Source: a virus
Virus record (IMG/VR): IMGVR_UViG_3300050006_000850
Coordinates: 1 to 39,756 of that record
Direction: 5' to 3' (one strand)
Length of the DNA: 39,756 nt
In this document: piece by piece, positions 9,149 through 16,358 of the stretch
Position numbering within the stretch: the first letter of the stretch is position 1
How the letters are laid out: each line of letters starts with the position of its first letter
Notes under the pieces: generated by a model
Seen by the model: the letters and a program-made list of their open reading frames with translations, nothing else
What the model was told of the DNA's origin: nothing
Databases searched by the model: none
Translations under genes and position numbers: made by a program

Positions 9149-9646
9149 TCACTTGTGCGGCGGGTGTCTCCAACCGCAGATTGGACAGATGGGCACGGCG
9201 TGGATACCCTTACCATCCCTCACGAGCTTCAGTCCTGTCTCTCGAGAATGGGCGCTGTGTGTAAGCACGGTAAGGTTCTCCAGGCGGTTGTCCAACGTGT
9301 CACTGTTCTTGTGGTGGACATGCTCGCCTTGTGCCAACTTCCGCCCGAGATGCTGCTCCATCAAGAGTCGGTGCTCGTAGGCCCACCGCTTCTGCCCAGG
9401 AATCTTGACTTGTGCATACTTGAGGTACCCGGAGATGGTGACGACCCTGCGGCTACCGACAGGCTTGGTGCGGGTCTTCTGCGCCCTCCGGAGGCCGGCC
9501 TGCTGCCCTGGCGTCTGTGGGCGTCGGTGCCCTGGGAGGCATTTGTTGTAGCCCTTGTGGCGCCCCTGCTTGTCGTAGCGGGGAGGCACGTGTGCCCCAC
9601 ACCCGCAGGCGCAGAGTTTTGTTACTGTCCGTGTGCCTTTTCGCAT
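9149..9646 (-). CDS. free-standing HNH homing endonuclease
   Basis: A 165-residue protein starting at ATG 9646. The N-terminus has a cysteine cluster (CACGCG...C) typical of a small zinc-binding lead. Residues 90-135 carry the HNH core with HVHHKNSDTLDNRLENL, where the HH and N residues form the beta-beta-alpha metal site. The C-terminus has CPICGW. Such endonucleases cut DNA at their own insertion site and spread by repair. The gene is opposite to all neighbours, is visibly less GC-rich, and lies exactly between two versions of the same N-terminus (9119 and 9683), so it looks recently inserted. No Shine-Dalgarno site is visible; a -10-like TATGCT lies six bases before the ATG. Confidence 0.9.
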   Translation of the reverse strand: MRKGTRTVTKLCACGCGAHVPPRYDKQGRHKGYNKCLPGHRRPQTPGQQAGLRRAQKTRTKPVGSRRVVTISGYLKYAQVKIPGQKRWAYEHRLLMEQHLGRKLAQGEHVHHKNSDTLDNRLENLTVLTHSAHSRETGLKLVRDGKGIHAVPICPICGWRHPPHK

Positions 9647-9652
9647 GGCGGT

Positions 9653-9661
9653 AGCATACCA
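9653..9661 (-). promoter_or_regulatory. extended -10 promoter, leaderless start of the HNH gene
   Basis: On the minus strand TGG-TATGCT is an extended -10 element. It ends six bases before ATG 9646, so transcription would begin at or next to the start codon. There is no good -35. Confidence 0.35.
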
Positions 9662-9682
9662 CAGATTGCCATGGAGTAACCG

Positions 9683-12600
9683 TTGCCTTTTTCCAGCGAG
9701 CGGCAGAGACGGAAGTTCTTCGCGATGGCGGCGCGCGGGGAGATCTCCAAGGAGACCCTGGAGGAGTGGCAGGATTCCACAGGGGACAAGGAGCTGCCCG
9801 AGAAGGTCGGGTCTGGCCTCCGGTCGGCCCTGCGCATAGTGTCCTCAGAGCCCGGCGCGGGCCTGCGCAACTTTGAGTTCCACCTTGGGGACAAACTCAT
9901 CGGTGTCATCACCACCAAGGGTGGGCGCGTCTACAAGTCCTGGTTGGACTCGTCCTTCCGTGGGATGGGGCTGGGGAAGAAGATGTACGGTGAGACCATG
10001 CGCCGGCTGCCTGGCCAGCAGATGCGCAGTGACACCCTCGTCACGGAGCCTGCCGCCAGGGTGTGGCAGGGCATGGCGGCGCGCCCCGGGTATACACTGA
10101 AGGCTAGCCCGGACATCACCCGCGGTGCAGTTGAACCTGTCGAGTACTACCTCCCCCTCAAGCCGGAGCTGAGCCCCCTTGAGAACATCAAGAGAGACAT
10201 GTGGTCGGCGCGTCTGCCCGAGGCCGCTGCCATCAAGACGGCCAAGGCGGTCAAGGTTGGGCCCCCACCCAAGCGCAACAGGAAGAAGTGGCCCTACCAG
10301 GGCTCCATCAACTTCCGCGGCCTCGACATCCTGGTGGAGAACAAGCGCGGCACCGACCGTGTATGGACCGACGAGAACAACAAGGAGACCGGCCGCACCA
10401 GGATGCACCACCACTACGGTGAGGTGCGCCGGACCCTCGGCCCGGACGGTGACCCGGTCGACGTGTTCGTTGGCCCCGACCTCGACGCCGACGTGGTGTA
10501 CATCGTCCACCAGATGAAGCGGCCGAAGTACGAGGAGTACGACGAGGACAAGTGCATGCTGGGCTTCCGCACCGCCAAGGAGGCGAAGGCGGCCTACCTC
10601 ATCCACTACGACAGCCCCAAGTTCTTCGGGTCGATGACGACCATGTCCTTCGAGGACTTCAAGAAGCTGCTGAAGCGTCGAGATGTGAGGGGCAAGAGGA
10701 TCACCGAAGCTCTCATCAAGGTGGGGGCGCAGCTGTTCTTCCCCAGCGCCAGAGGTGAAACCGTTTTGGGGGGTACCCCAGAAAACGCCCCTACTACGGG
10801 GTCCATTTTGGAAAGCCAACTGCACAAGTTGGGCGCGATGGAGAAGGAGGCCCTCAACGAGCGTCTGCTCGCTCGCGTCTTCGGGAGGGAGTTGGAGAAG
10901 CACGGGCTCAAAGCCCATGACGTGCTCCAGGAGATGATCCACGGGTACGGGAAGGTGCATGTCCCGAAGGCGCTGAGGGACCAGATCCTTATCTGGGAGA
11001 TGATAACAACCCCCATGACATCTGGTGGGGCCATCCACCCGTACGGACTCCCTATTGAGCGGGTTGCACAGCGACTGGGCCCGAAGCATCAGCGGACGCA
11101 CGCTTACGTTGCCCAGCGGGTGGCCAAAGATGAGGCACGGAGGACGGATGCAGCACGGAGGGTAGCCCTACTCGGAAGGCACAACCCCGGGGAGGCTGTC
11201 GTCGGGGGTGTCCCCAAGACTGTGACAGACCGGGGTGTCCCCATCCCCGGCCCCGGGTACGCTCCGGACGCGGTGGCCTTTAGGGGGAGGCCGGGGCCGG
11301 GCGAAATGTACCACAAGCCGGGCCCACGGTGGGTGTCTGCTCACCCTGACATCTCTGCCGGGTATGAAGCTAGCACCCGCCATGGACACTTGGCGCGCAG
11401 GCTCAGACGCCTGACTGCGTATGACACCCACAAGATGGAGATGGCAGGACCCTGGACTCCGCACACCGCTGATGTCCCCGGACTTCTAACAGGCCTACGG
11501 GCACGGTTGGGGGGTCTGCGCCAGAAAGCTGGGCGGTCGGGTTGGGGGGAGTCCCCAACCTACGAGCGCGTGGTCCCATCCGCCGAGTTGGAGGCGAGCC
11601 TCCTATCAGAGTACAAGCCGTTGGTTGGTGGAGGGTACCAACGCGTGCGGGGGCCTGCGGTTCTAGGCGAGTCCGGGGGGGCTAGGGCCTCGGCCCCGCC
11701 CAGCACAGGACCAAGATCTGGGGCATCTCTGGAGAGAAAGCTCCTTCTGGGGGGTGCGGCTACGTTAGGGGCGGGGGCGGTAGTGGCCCCATCTGTTGCC
11801 ATCCCTGTAGCCCTTGCCTCCAGGTCGTCGGAGAAGCGGGGGTCCATTTTGGGAAACCAACTGGACAAGTTGGGTGCCAAGGGCATCCCGAGCAAGAAGA
11901 AGCGAACTGACCCACCGAAGCTGACCAGCCCGCAGACGATGGAGTTCGTCACCCAGCTGCACCACGCGCACAGAGCGGGGTGCTTCCCGGATGGGGCTCC
12001 CATTACCATGCCCGATGGGCGGGTGCTGCCTATTGAGCAAGTACCTATTGGTGCCTCGGTCTGCACACGAGGGGGGGTTGCACGCGTAAATCGATTGTGG
12101 GATAATGGACCTGCCTCCCAGTGGGTGCTGATGACCGCGAGAGACCTGGAGGTGTGCTGCACACCCACTCACCCAGTGTGGGTGGTTGCCTGCGGATGGG
12201 CCCCCGCCCTGGCACTCAGTGACCTGCGTTGCTGGGCGGACGAAGTCGGAGAAGTCCATGTCCACGACGAAGATCTGTGCCGTGTGCGGGGGCGAATTCA
12301 CGACCTCCGACAAGAGGACAGTCACCTGTGGGCGGAGCTGTGGGACGCGCTTGGGGCACCGGCGGAGTGGCCAAAGGGTTATCCCCATCTCCCGGCAGGA
12401 GCGCACGAAGAGGGTCGAGCGCGCGGCGCAACAGCACAAGAAGCAGAGGCAGGCCAAGTGGCCACAGCTCGACGACGCCCACTGGCTGGAGGCGCAGTAC
12501 CGGGAGGGGCCCCTCTCGCTGGAGGAGATCGGGCAACTCGTAGGGTGCAGTCGCACAGCTGTGACTGCCGCGCTGCAGCGTCTGAAGATCCCAATGCGGA

Positions 12601-14872
12601 CGGCTGCGGAGAGCCGGGTGCTGGCCGGCCGGAAGATGCGTGGGGAGAGCCACTACAACTGGAAGGGAGGCATGTACAACGGGCGGCCGATGGGAGAGGG
12701 GGGCCTCTACAGCCGAGCGAAACTGAGGAAGGCTGTGGTCAAGAAGCGGGGGCACAAGTGCGAGTGGTGCAGGAAGACGCACAGGGTCGAGCTGCACCAT
12801 GTGGTCCCGTACAGGTTCTCAGCAGACAACAACGACGACAATCTCCTGCTTCTCTGCCCGAGCTGCCACGGGAAGGCGGACAAGCTGTTCCTCACGATGG
12901 CTGGGGAGTTCTTCGCATCCGCAGGCTCCCCCGGGCTGCCCGACGCCGTCTCGACCTTGAGGTCGAAGGTACGCACTGCTACTACGCAGGCGGCTTCTTA
13001 GTCCACAACAGCCACATCGACCTGCGGCTGGGAGACACCAAGTCGGGCATCGCCCACTCCTGGGCGCTGCCGAAGGTCATCGTGCCGCAGCCCGGGGAGA
13101 AGGTCCTGGCCGTGCAGCAGCCAGACCACACCATCCACTACATGGACTTCCGCGGGCTCATCGGCCGTGGGTACGGCGCGGGCACCGTGAAGGCCGTGGA
13201 CCGCCTGCAGACCGAGGTCCACCACTCCGAGCCCGGGAAGGTGAAGTTCCGGTTGGACCGCGGCCGGGGGGGCGAGGAGTTCATCCTGCGGCGCACGGGC
13301 AAGCACGACCAGAGCACGAAGTGGCTCCTGCAGAACGTCACCAAGGAGAAGACGGCGTTCTTCTCCGCTGTGAACAACCTGCCGCAGTCGTCGTGGAAGC
13401 ACCGCTGGATGGAGAAGCGGATGCGCGCGGGCAAGGACCTCGGGCTCCACACGAACGCAGAGGTCGGCAAGGCCTTCCACAGCAACCCGCACTGGTTCAG
13501 CGCGTTCCCCACCTACGTCCAGACCTACAAGGTGGCCTCTGCACACGAGAAGACGGCCGCCGGTGGTGCGCTGGGGGAGGCCCTGCTCAACACCCTCCGG
13601 ATGCCTCAGACCGCGAACACGTACCGCCGGGGTGCCCGCTCCTTCTCCAACTGGGTGCACCGTGGCCTGACCAAGGAGGTCCCCGGGACCCGGGGGATCC
13701 AGCTCCTGCCCAAGGAGACCGCAGACGCCTTCGCCGCCATCGGGGCCGACAGCCCCCTGGCCATCCCTGCGGCGGCGTCGGCAGGGGCCTCGTTCCCGGT
13801 CCCAGGCTCGGGGGAGCTGGCGACCTACCTGACCCTCCTGGCCGACAGGTACGCGACACGTGCCCTCGGGGGGACTCCGCCGGCGCGCACTACTGAGGCC
13901 ACGAAGCACCTGGAGGGGCTGGTGCGGAAGGCCGGGAAGAAGTGGATCGGTCAGAGCCCGGAGACTGCGGCGCCGGCTATGCGCACCGGGCTGGAGGGTG
14001 CGCCCCCCATCATCAGCAAGGTCGCGAGCGCCCTGGAGGAGCACGTCGCCTCCTCCAGCGAGCAGGTCCTGGAGGCGGTACGGGCACGGGTGAAGCTGGC
14101 GGCAGCGGGTCCCATCATCCCGACCCCCAGGCACCTCGAGATGGCCGAGGAGATTGTCGCAAACGACAGTCTGTCGCAGGACAACTGGCTGACCTTCCAA
14201 CAACGACTGCAACGGAGCCCTGGCTATCGTCAGGCCGTTCTGCTACACCCCCAAGCCGACGCCAAGCTGAAGAGGCATGTGCGGGCCATGGGCGCTCTGC
14301 ACGAAGGAACCCACCTAAAAAAGGTGCAGTCGCTGAGCGGCCCATCGACATACCAGCTGAAGCTGATGTCTTCTGGGCGCCTGGGCTGTACCTGCCCAGA
14401 CTGGCGGTACCGCAAGTCGCACGGTGGGGGCGACTGCAAGCACGTTCGGGCGTTCCGGTCGGCCTACGACGCCGGTGAGATGCCGCGTGGCTACAAGGGC
14501 TTGCAGAACGCCCTGAAGAAGGTCTCCTCCGTGGTCGCCGCGAAGGTCATCAAGCAGTCCCTCGACGATCTGCCGAGGATCTTACGCAGTGCCGTGAGGA
14601 ACTACCCCAACCAGACCGTGAGGTCGGCCGAGGTAGTCGCTCAGGCACCGCCGTGGGTCAAGGCGTTGCTCCCCAAGGGCTTCAAGCAGCAGCTCGGGAG
14701 TGCTGGGTGGACCGCAGACGTGATGACCAAGGGTGTGACCACCCCCAGCGAGCTGGTCGGCAAGAACATCCAGAAGGCGTTCGACAAGCGGTACGCAGAC
14801 TCCTGGCGCCAGGCACGCTCCGCGGGCCTCGACCTTCCGGCCAGCATCAAGCGGATGGGCTTCGGCAGCTAG
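9683..14872 (+). CDS. giant polyvalent protein, intein-containing precursor
   Basis: A 1,729-residue precursor, 1,386 after splicing. It starts at TTG 9683 with GGAG six bases upstream. Regions in order: MPFSSERQR start; GNAT-like fold at residues 53-155 (FRGMGLGKKMYGE); predicted inorganic-pyrophosphatase-like domain of phage polyvalent proteins at residues 195-335 (GDPVDVFVGPD, then DEDKCMLGF); a cassette at residues 374-720 containing YHKPGPRWVSAHPDISAGYE, weakly like ADP-ribosyltransferases; LigD 3'-phosphoesterase-like domain around the intein (LHHAHRAG joined to SHIDLRL...SWALPK, matching the family's H...HxDxR metal site); and a SWIM zinc finger near residue 1569 (CTCPDW...CKH). Polyvalent proteins are thought to be injected with phage DNA to counter host defence. 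The domain names are from motif recognition; the GNAT and ADP-ribosyl calls are weakest. Its stop overlaps the convergent RNase HII stop. Confidence 0.85.
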   Translation: MPFSSERQRRKFFAMAARGEISKETLEEWQDSTGDKELPEKVGSGLRSALRIVSSEPGAGLRNFEFHLGDKLIGVITTKGGRVYKSWLDSSFRGMGLGKKMYGETMRRLPGQQMRSDTLVTEPAARVWQGMAARPGYTLKASPDITRGAVEPVEYYLPLKPELSPLENIKRDMWSARLPEAAAIKTAKAVKVGPPPKRNRKKWPYQGSINFRGLDILVENKRGTDRVWTDENNKETGRTRMHHHYGEVRRTLGPDGDPVDVFVGPDLDADVVYIVHQMKRPKYEEYDEDKCMLGFRTAKEAKAAYLIHYDSPKFFGSMTTMSFEDFKKLLKRRDVRGKRITEALIKVGAQLFFPSARGETVLGGTPENAPTTGSILESQLHKLGAMEKEALNERLLARVFGRELEKHGLKAHDVLQEMIHGYGKVHVPKALRDQILIWEMITTPMTSGGAIHPYGLPIERVAQRLGPKHQRTHAYVAQRVAKDEARRTDAARRVALLGRHNPGEAVVGGVPKTVTDRGVPIPGPGYAPDAVAFRGRPGPGEMYHKPGPRWVSAHPDISAGYEASTRHGHLARRLRRLTAYDTHKMEMAGPWTPHTADVPGLLTGLRARLGGLRQKAGRSGWGESPTYERVVPSAELEASLLSEYKPLVGGGYQRVRGPAVLGESGGARASAPPSTGPRSGASLERKLLLGGAATLGAGAVVAPSVAIPVALASRSSEKRGSILGNQLDKLGAKGIPSKKKRTDPPKLTSPQTMEFVTQLHHAHRAGCFPDGAPITMPDGRVLPIEQVPIGASVCTRGGVARVNRLWDNGPASQWVLMTARDLEVCCTPTHPVWVVACGWAPALALSDLRCWADEVGEVHVHDEDLCRVRGRIHDLRQEDSHLWAELWDALGAPAEWPKGYPHLPAGAHEEGRARGATAQEAEAGQVATARRRPLAGGAVPGGAPLAGGDRATRRVQSHSCDCRAAASEDPNADGCGEPGAGRPEDAWGEPLQLEGRHVQRAADGRGGPLQPSETEEGCGQEAGAQVRVVQEDAQGRAAPCGPVQVLSRQQRRQSPASLPELPREGGQAVPHDGWGVLRIRRLPRAARRRLDLEVEGTHCYYAGGFLVHNSHIDLRLGDTKSGIAHSWALPKVIVPQPGEKVLAVQQPDHTIHYMDFRGLIGRGYGAGTVKAVDRLQTEVHHSEPGKVKFRLDRGRGGEEFILRRTGKHDQSTKWLLQNVTKEKTAFFSAVNNLPQSSWKHRWMEKRMRAGKDLGLHTNAEVGKAFHSNPHWFSAFPTYVQTYKVASAHEKTAAGGALGEALLNTLRMPQTANTYRRGARSFSNWVHRGLTKEVPGTRGIQLLPKETADAFAAIGADSPLAIPAAASAGASFPVPGSGELATYLTLLADRYATRALGGTPPARTTEATKHLEGLVRKAGKKWIGQSPETAAPAMRTGLEGAPPIISKVASALEEHVASSSEQVLEAVRARVKLAAAGPIIPTPRHLEMAEEIVANDSLSQDNWLTFQQRLQRSPGYRQAVLLHPQADAKLKRHVRAMGALHEGTHLKKVQSLSGPSTYQLKLMSSGRLGCTCPDWRYRKSHGGGDCKHVRAFRSAYDAGEMPRGYKGLQNALKKVSSVVAAKVIKQSLDDLPRILRSAVRNYPNQTVRSAEVVAQAPPWVKALLPKGFKQQLGSAGWTADVMTKGVTTPSELVGKNIQKAFDKRYADSWRQARSAGLDLPASIKRMGFGS
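10802..10836 (+). repeat. direct repeat copy A (35 bp) at a cassette boundary
   Basis: 35 bases starting TCCATTTTGG, encoding part of GSILESQLHKLGA. It matches copy B at 31 of 35 positions. A hairpin-like CGTTTT...AAAACG element (10762-10787) lies just before it. Confidence 0.8.
11843..11877 (+). repeat. direct repeat copy B (35 bp) at a cassette boundary
   Basis: Second copy, encoding part of GSILGNQLDKLGA. It lies exactly 1,041 bases (347 codons) after copy A, so the intervening segment is in frame. Confidence 0.8.
11981..13009 (+). mobile_element. intein in the LigD-like phosphoesterase domain
   Basis: A 343-residue intein at precursor residues 767-1109. Block A begins with Cys (CFPDGAPITMPDG). 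Block B is CCTPTHPVW with the TxxH motif. The C-terminal block is YYAGGFLVHN followed by the nucleophile Ser of the extein. It interrupts the phosphoesterase active-site motif between LHHAHRAG and SHIDLRL, a typical conserved-site insertion. In the intein frame the middle (about residues 90-320) is compositionally odd and matches no endonuclease, because the endonuclease is encoded there in the +1 frame (12258-13001). All splicing residues look intact. Confidence 0.9.
12258..13001 (+). CDS. HNH endonuclease encoded out of frame inside the intein
   Basis: A 247-residue protein in the +1 frame relative to the surrounding precursor. ATG 12258 has its own Shine-Dalgarno site (GGAG, six bases upstream). 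Features in order: an N-terminal zinc-binding cluster (CAVC...C...SC); a helix-turn-helix near residues 90-115 (EEIGQLVGCSRTAVTAALQR); a HYNWKGG motif typical of HNH homing enzymes; and the HNH core CEWC...VELHHVVP...DNLLLLCPSCHGK near residues 170-215. Its stop at 12999-13001 overlaps the intein C-terminal block. It lies where in-frame homing domains usually sit in inteins, and would spread the intein by cutting intein-less alleles. It is expressed either as a separate internal gene or not at all. Confidence 0.88.
   Translation: MSTTKICAVCGGEFTTSDKRTVTCGRSCGTRLGHRRSGQRVIPISRQERTKRVERAAQQHKKQRQAKWPQLDDAHWLEAQYREGPLSLEEIGQLVGCSRTAVTAALQRLKIPMRTAAESRVLAGRKMRGESHYNWKGGMYNGRPMGEGGLYSRAKLRKAVVKKRGHKCEWCRKTHRVELHHVVPYRFSADNNDDNLLLLCPSCHGKADKLFLTMAGEFFASAGSPGLPDAVSTLRSKVRTATTQAAS
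14164..14176. promoter_or_regulatory. 13-bp palindrome site 2, CGACAGTCTGTCG
   Basis: Perfect dyad with central T within the polyvalent gene (codons for N-D-S-L-S). Confidence 0.7.
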
Positions 14873-15504
14873 AAGCTGGAGCGGCTCGACTTGTAGGGCG
14901 CCTTCTCATCCAGGAACTTCCCTGTGTAGCGCATCCGGTGGATGGGGGTGGCCCCGTGGTCCTTGAGCCCCTGGATGTGATGCACCGTTGGGTACCCGAC
15001 GTTGGTGTCGAAGCGGTAGCCGGGGTACTGCCGGGCGTACTCGAGCATCAGGCGGTCACGCCACACCTTGGCGATGATGGAGGCCGCGGACACCTGCCAC
15101 CACTGCAGGTCAGCTGTGTTCAAGGCCAGCTGGGGGAGCCCCAACGACCGCAGCTTGTACCGCTCACCGTCGACGATGACGATGTCCGGGGTGACCTCCA
15201 GGTCCTGTACGGCGCGCCGTAGGGCCTGCTTGTGTGCGACGTGGATCTCCAGCTTGTCGATCTCCTCGGGGGTGGCCCACCCGATGCCGACGTCGATGGC
15301 TGCGTCGATGAGGGGCTCGAACAGACGCTCACGGGCTGCCCTGCTCAGCTGCTTGCTGTCGCGGTAGCGGTGGTCCTTGACCCGCACGACGCGGGCAAAG
15401 AGCTCGGGGAATGGACAGATGAGTTCGTCGTACACAGCGGCGACGGCGACGACGGGGCCCGCCAGGGGGCCTACGCCCACCTCGTCCAGCCCCGCCACCC
15501 TCAT
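14869..15504 (-). CDS. rnhB: ribonuclease HII
   Basis: A 211-residue RNase HII, which nicks RNA in RNA-DNA hybrids and at embedded ribonucleotides. I chose ATG 15504 (MRVAGLDEVG), not the longer frame from 15582. It has a strong GGAGGAG site six bases upstream, overlaps the previous stop as ATGA, and matches the usual family start. Catalytic acids are visible: DE at residues 7-8, DSK, VIVDGERY, and the AASIIAKVWRD block with its Asp. GYPTVHHI and GATPIHRMRY are the usual C-terminal motifs. The normally conserved GRG of DEAGRGPLAGP is GVG here (DEVGVGPLAGP), an unusual change in the loop that reads the RNA-DNA junction. The stop codon shares CTAG with the stop of the opposite large gene. Confidence 0.95.
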   Translation of the reverse strand: MRVAGLDEVGVGPLAGPVVAVAAVYDELICPFPELFARVVRVKDHRYRDSKQLSRAARERLFEPLIDAAIDVGIGWATPEEIDKLEIHVAHKQALRRAVQDLEVTPDIVIVDGERYKLRSLGLPQLALNTADLQWWQVSAASIIAKVWRDRLMLEYARQYPGYRFDTNVGYPTVHHIQGLKDHGATPIHRMRYTGKFLDEKAPYKSSRSSF

Positions 15505-15941
15505 CTGCCCCTCCTCCGCTTGGATGTTGAACTTCTTCCGAAGCCACCGCCGCGTCGTGATGGCACTGGCCGTTTGTCCCATGGGGTGTAGTTGGTTCCT
15601 CCGCCACCGCGGTACTTGATATGCAGCGTGGCAGTGATGGTCAGGGGGGTAACTTCCACTGACCGGGGTTCGATGTCATTCAGCCTGGCCCACTGGGTGA
15701 CCAGGTCCTTCACGTAGCGGGCGCTTCCGTCCTCGAGGGGGTGCTGTAGGTGGAAGACGACCGTGGCGAGGTCCCTGCGGGTTGGGTCCTCGTGGGTGGT
15801 GGAGCCACGCATTGTACCACAGGCCCGCTGCAGCGAGCCGTAGAGCAACTCGACCCACTCCAGCCTCTGGGCTAAGAGACGGTCGACGGGCGGCCCCGGG
15901 GAAACCCCGGGACCACCCCTCTTCGTCGGCCTGTCAGCCAT
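15501..15941 (-). CDS. unknown small protein with basic tail
   Basis: A 146-residue protein that I do not recognise. It starts at ATG 15941 (GTG 15944 is an alternative), inside the end of the upstream gene, and ends in an ATGA overlap with RNase HII. The body, residues 20-110, is a mixed alpha/beta domain (VELLYGSLQRACG; VEVTPLTITATLHIKY). The last 35 residues are rich in Gly, Arg, Ser and Lys and probably bind nucleic acid or are disordered. The tight coupling to RNase HII and the ParB-like gene suggests a common minus-strand operon. Confidence 0.65.
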   Translation of the reverse strand: MADRPTKRGGPGVSPGPPVDRLLAQRLEWVELLYGSLQRACGTMRGSTTHEDPTRRDLATVVFHLQHPLEDGSARYVKDLVTQWARLNDIEPRSVEVTPLTITATLHIKYRGGGGTNYTPWDKRPVPSRRGGGFGRSSTSKRRRGR

Positions 15942-16311
15942 CACCCCGGCTCAGCCGGAGGAACGGGCGACCCCCACCCCTGGGCTTGACCTCCTCGACC
16001 AGTGCCTTGCGGCCGAGCAAGCTCACGCCCTCGAGCCCGGCCTCCTTCCGCGCGTCGCGGACGAGGGCCTGCAGCTCTGTGACACTGGGGCAGGGGGACT
16101 CCTGCGCCAGGCGCTGGTCGATGACGCGGATGCGCCCCTGATCGACGCGCCCGTCCTCCATCCGGCGGATGTAGGTCAGGTCGACCTCGATGCGGGGCAG
16201 ATAGGTGATGACGACGCCACCCTTGTCCTGGTTCTTCTGGGGACGGAAGTAGGGCTGGATGGACGTCAGTTCGACCTCGAACGCGGTGGGTTCCTTGTCA
16301 ACGTGCGGCAT
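15934..16311 (-). CDS. unknown small protein
   Basis: A 125-residue protein. I chose ATG 16311 because GGAGG lies eight bases before it, rather than the longer frame opening at 16347. The N-terminal 60 residues are beta-rich (FEVELTSIQPYF, VVITYLPRIEVDLTYI), the middle is helical, and the end is basic and Gly/Arg-rich. No family is recognised. It lies between the ParB-like gene, 47 bases upstream, and the 146-residue gene, which it overlaps by eight bases. Confidence 0.65.
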   Translation of the reverse strand: MPHVDKEPTAFEVELTSIQPYFRPQKNQDKGGVVITYLPRIEVDLTYIRRMEDGRVDQGRIRVIDQRLAQESPCPSVTELQALVRDARKEAGLEGVSLLGRKALVEEVKPRGGGRPFLRLSRGDG

Positions 16312-16358
16312 GTTGTGCACCTCCTCTAGGCATAGCTGTTGGGTCACTTATGCCCATT

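Noticed and set aside
9119-9679. The whole plus-strand frame from ATG 9119 as a gene
   Set aside because: Only the first ten or so codons match a real protein start. The rest is antisense to the well-supported HNH gene.
10762-10787. A CGTTTT...AAAACG hairpin as a terminator
   Set aside because: It lies inside a continuous open frame with conserved domains on both sides. It is mentioned only as a possible cassette-border feature.
12186-12258. A programmed frameshift joining the intein frame to the nested HNH frame
   Set aside because: I see no slippery sequence at the junction, and the HNH gene has its own ribosome site and ATG.
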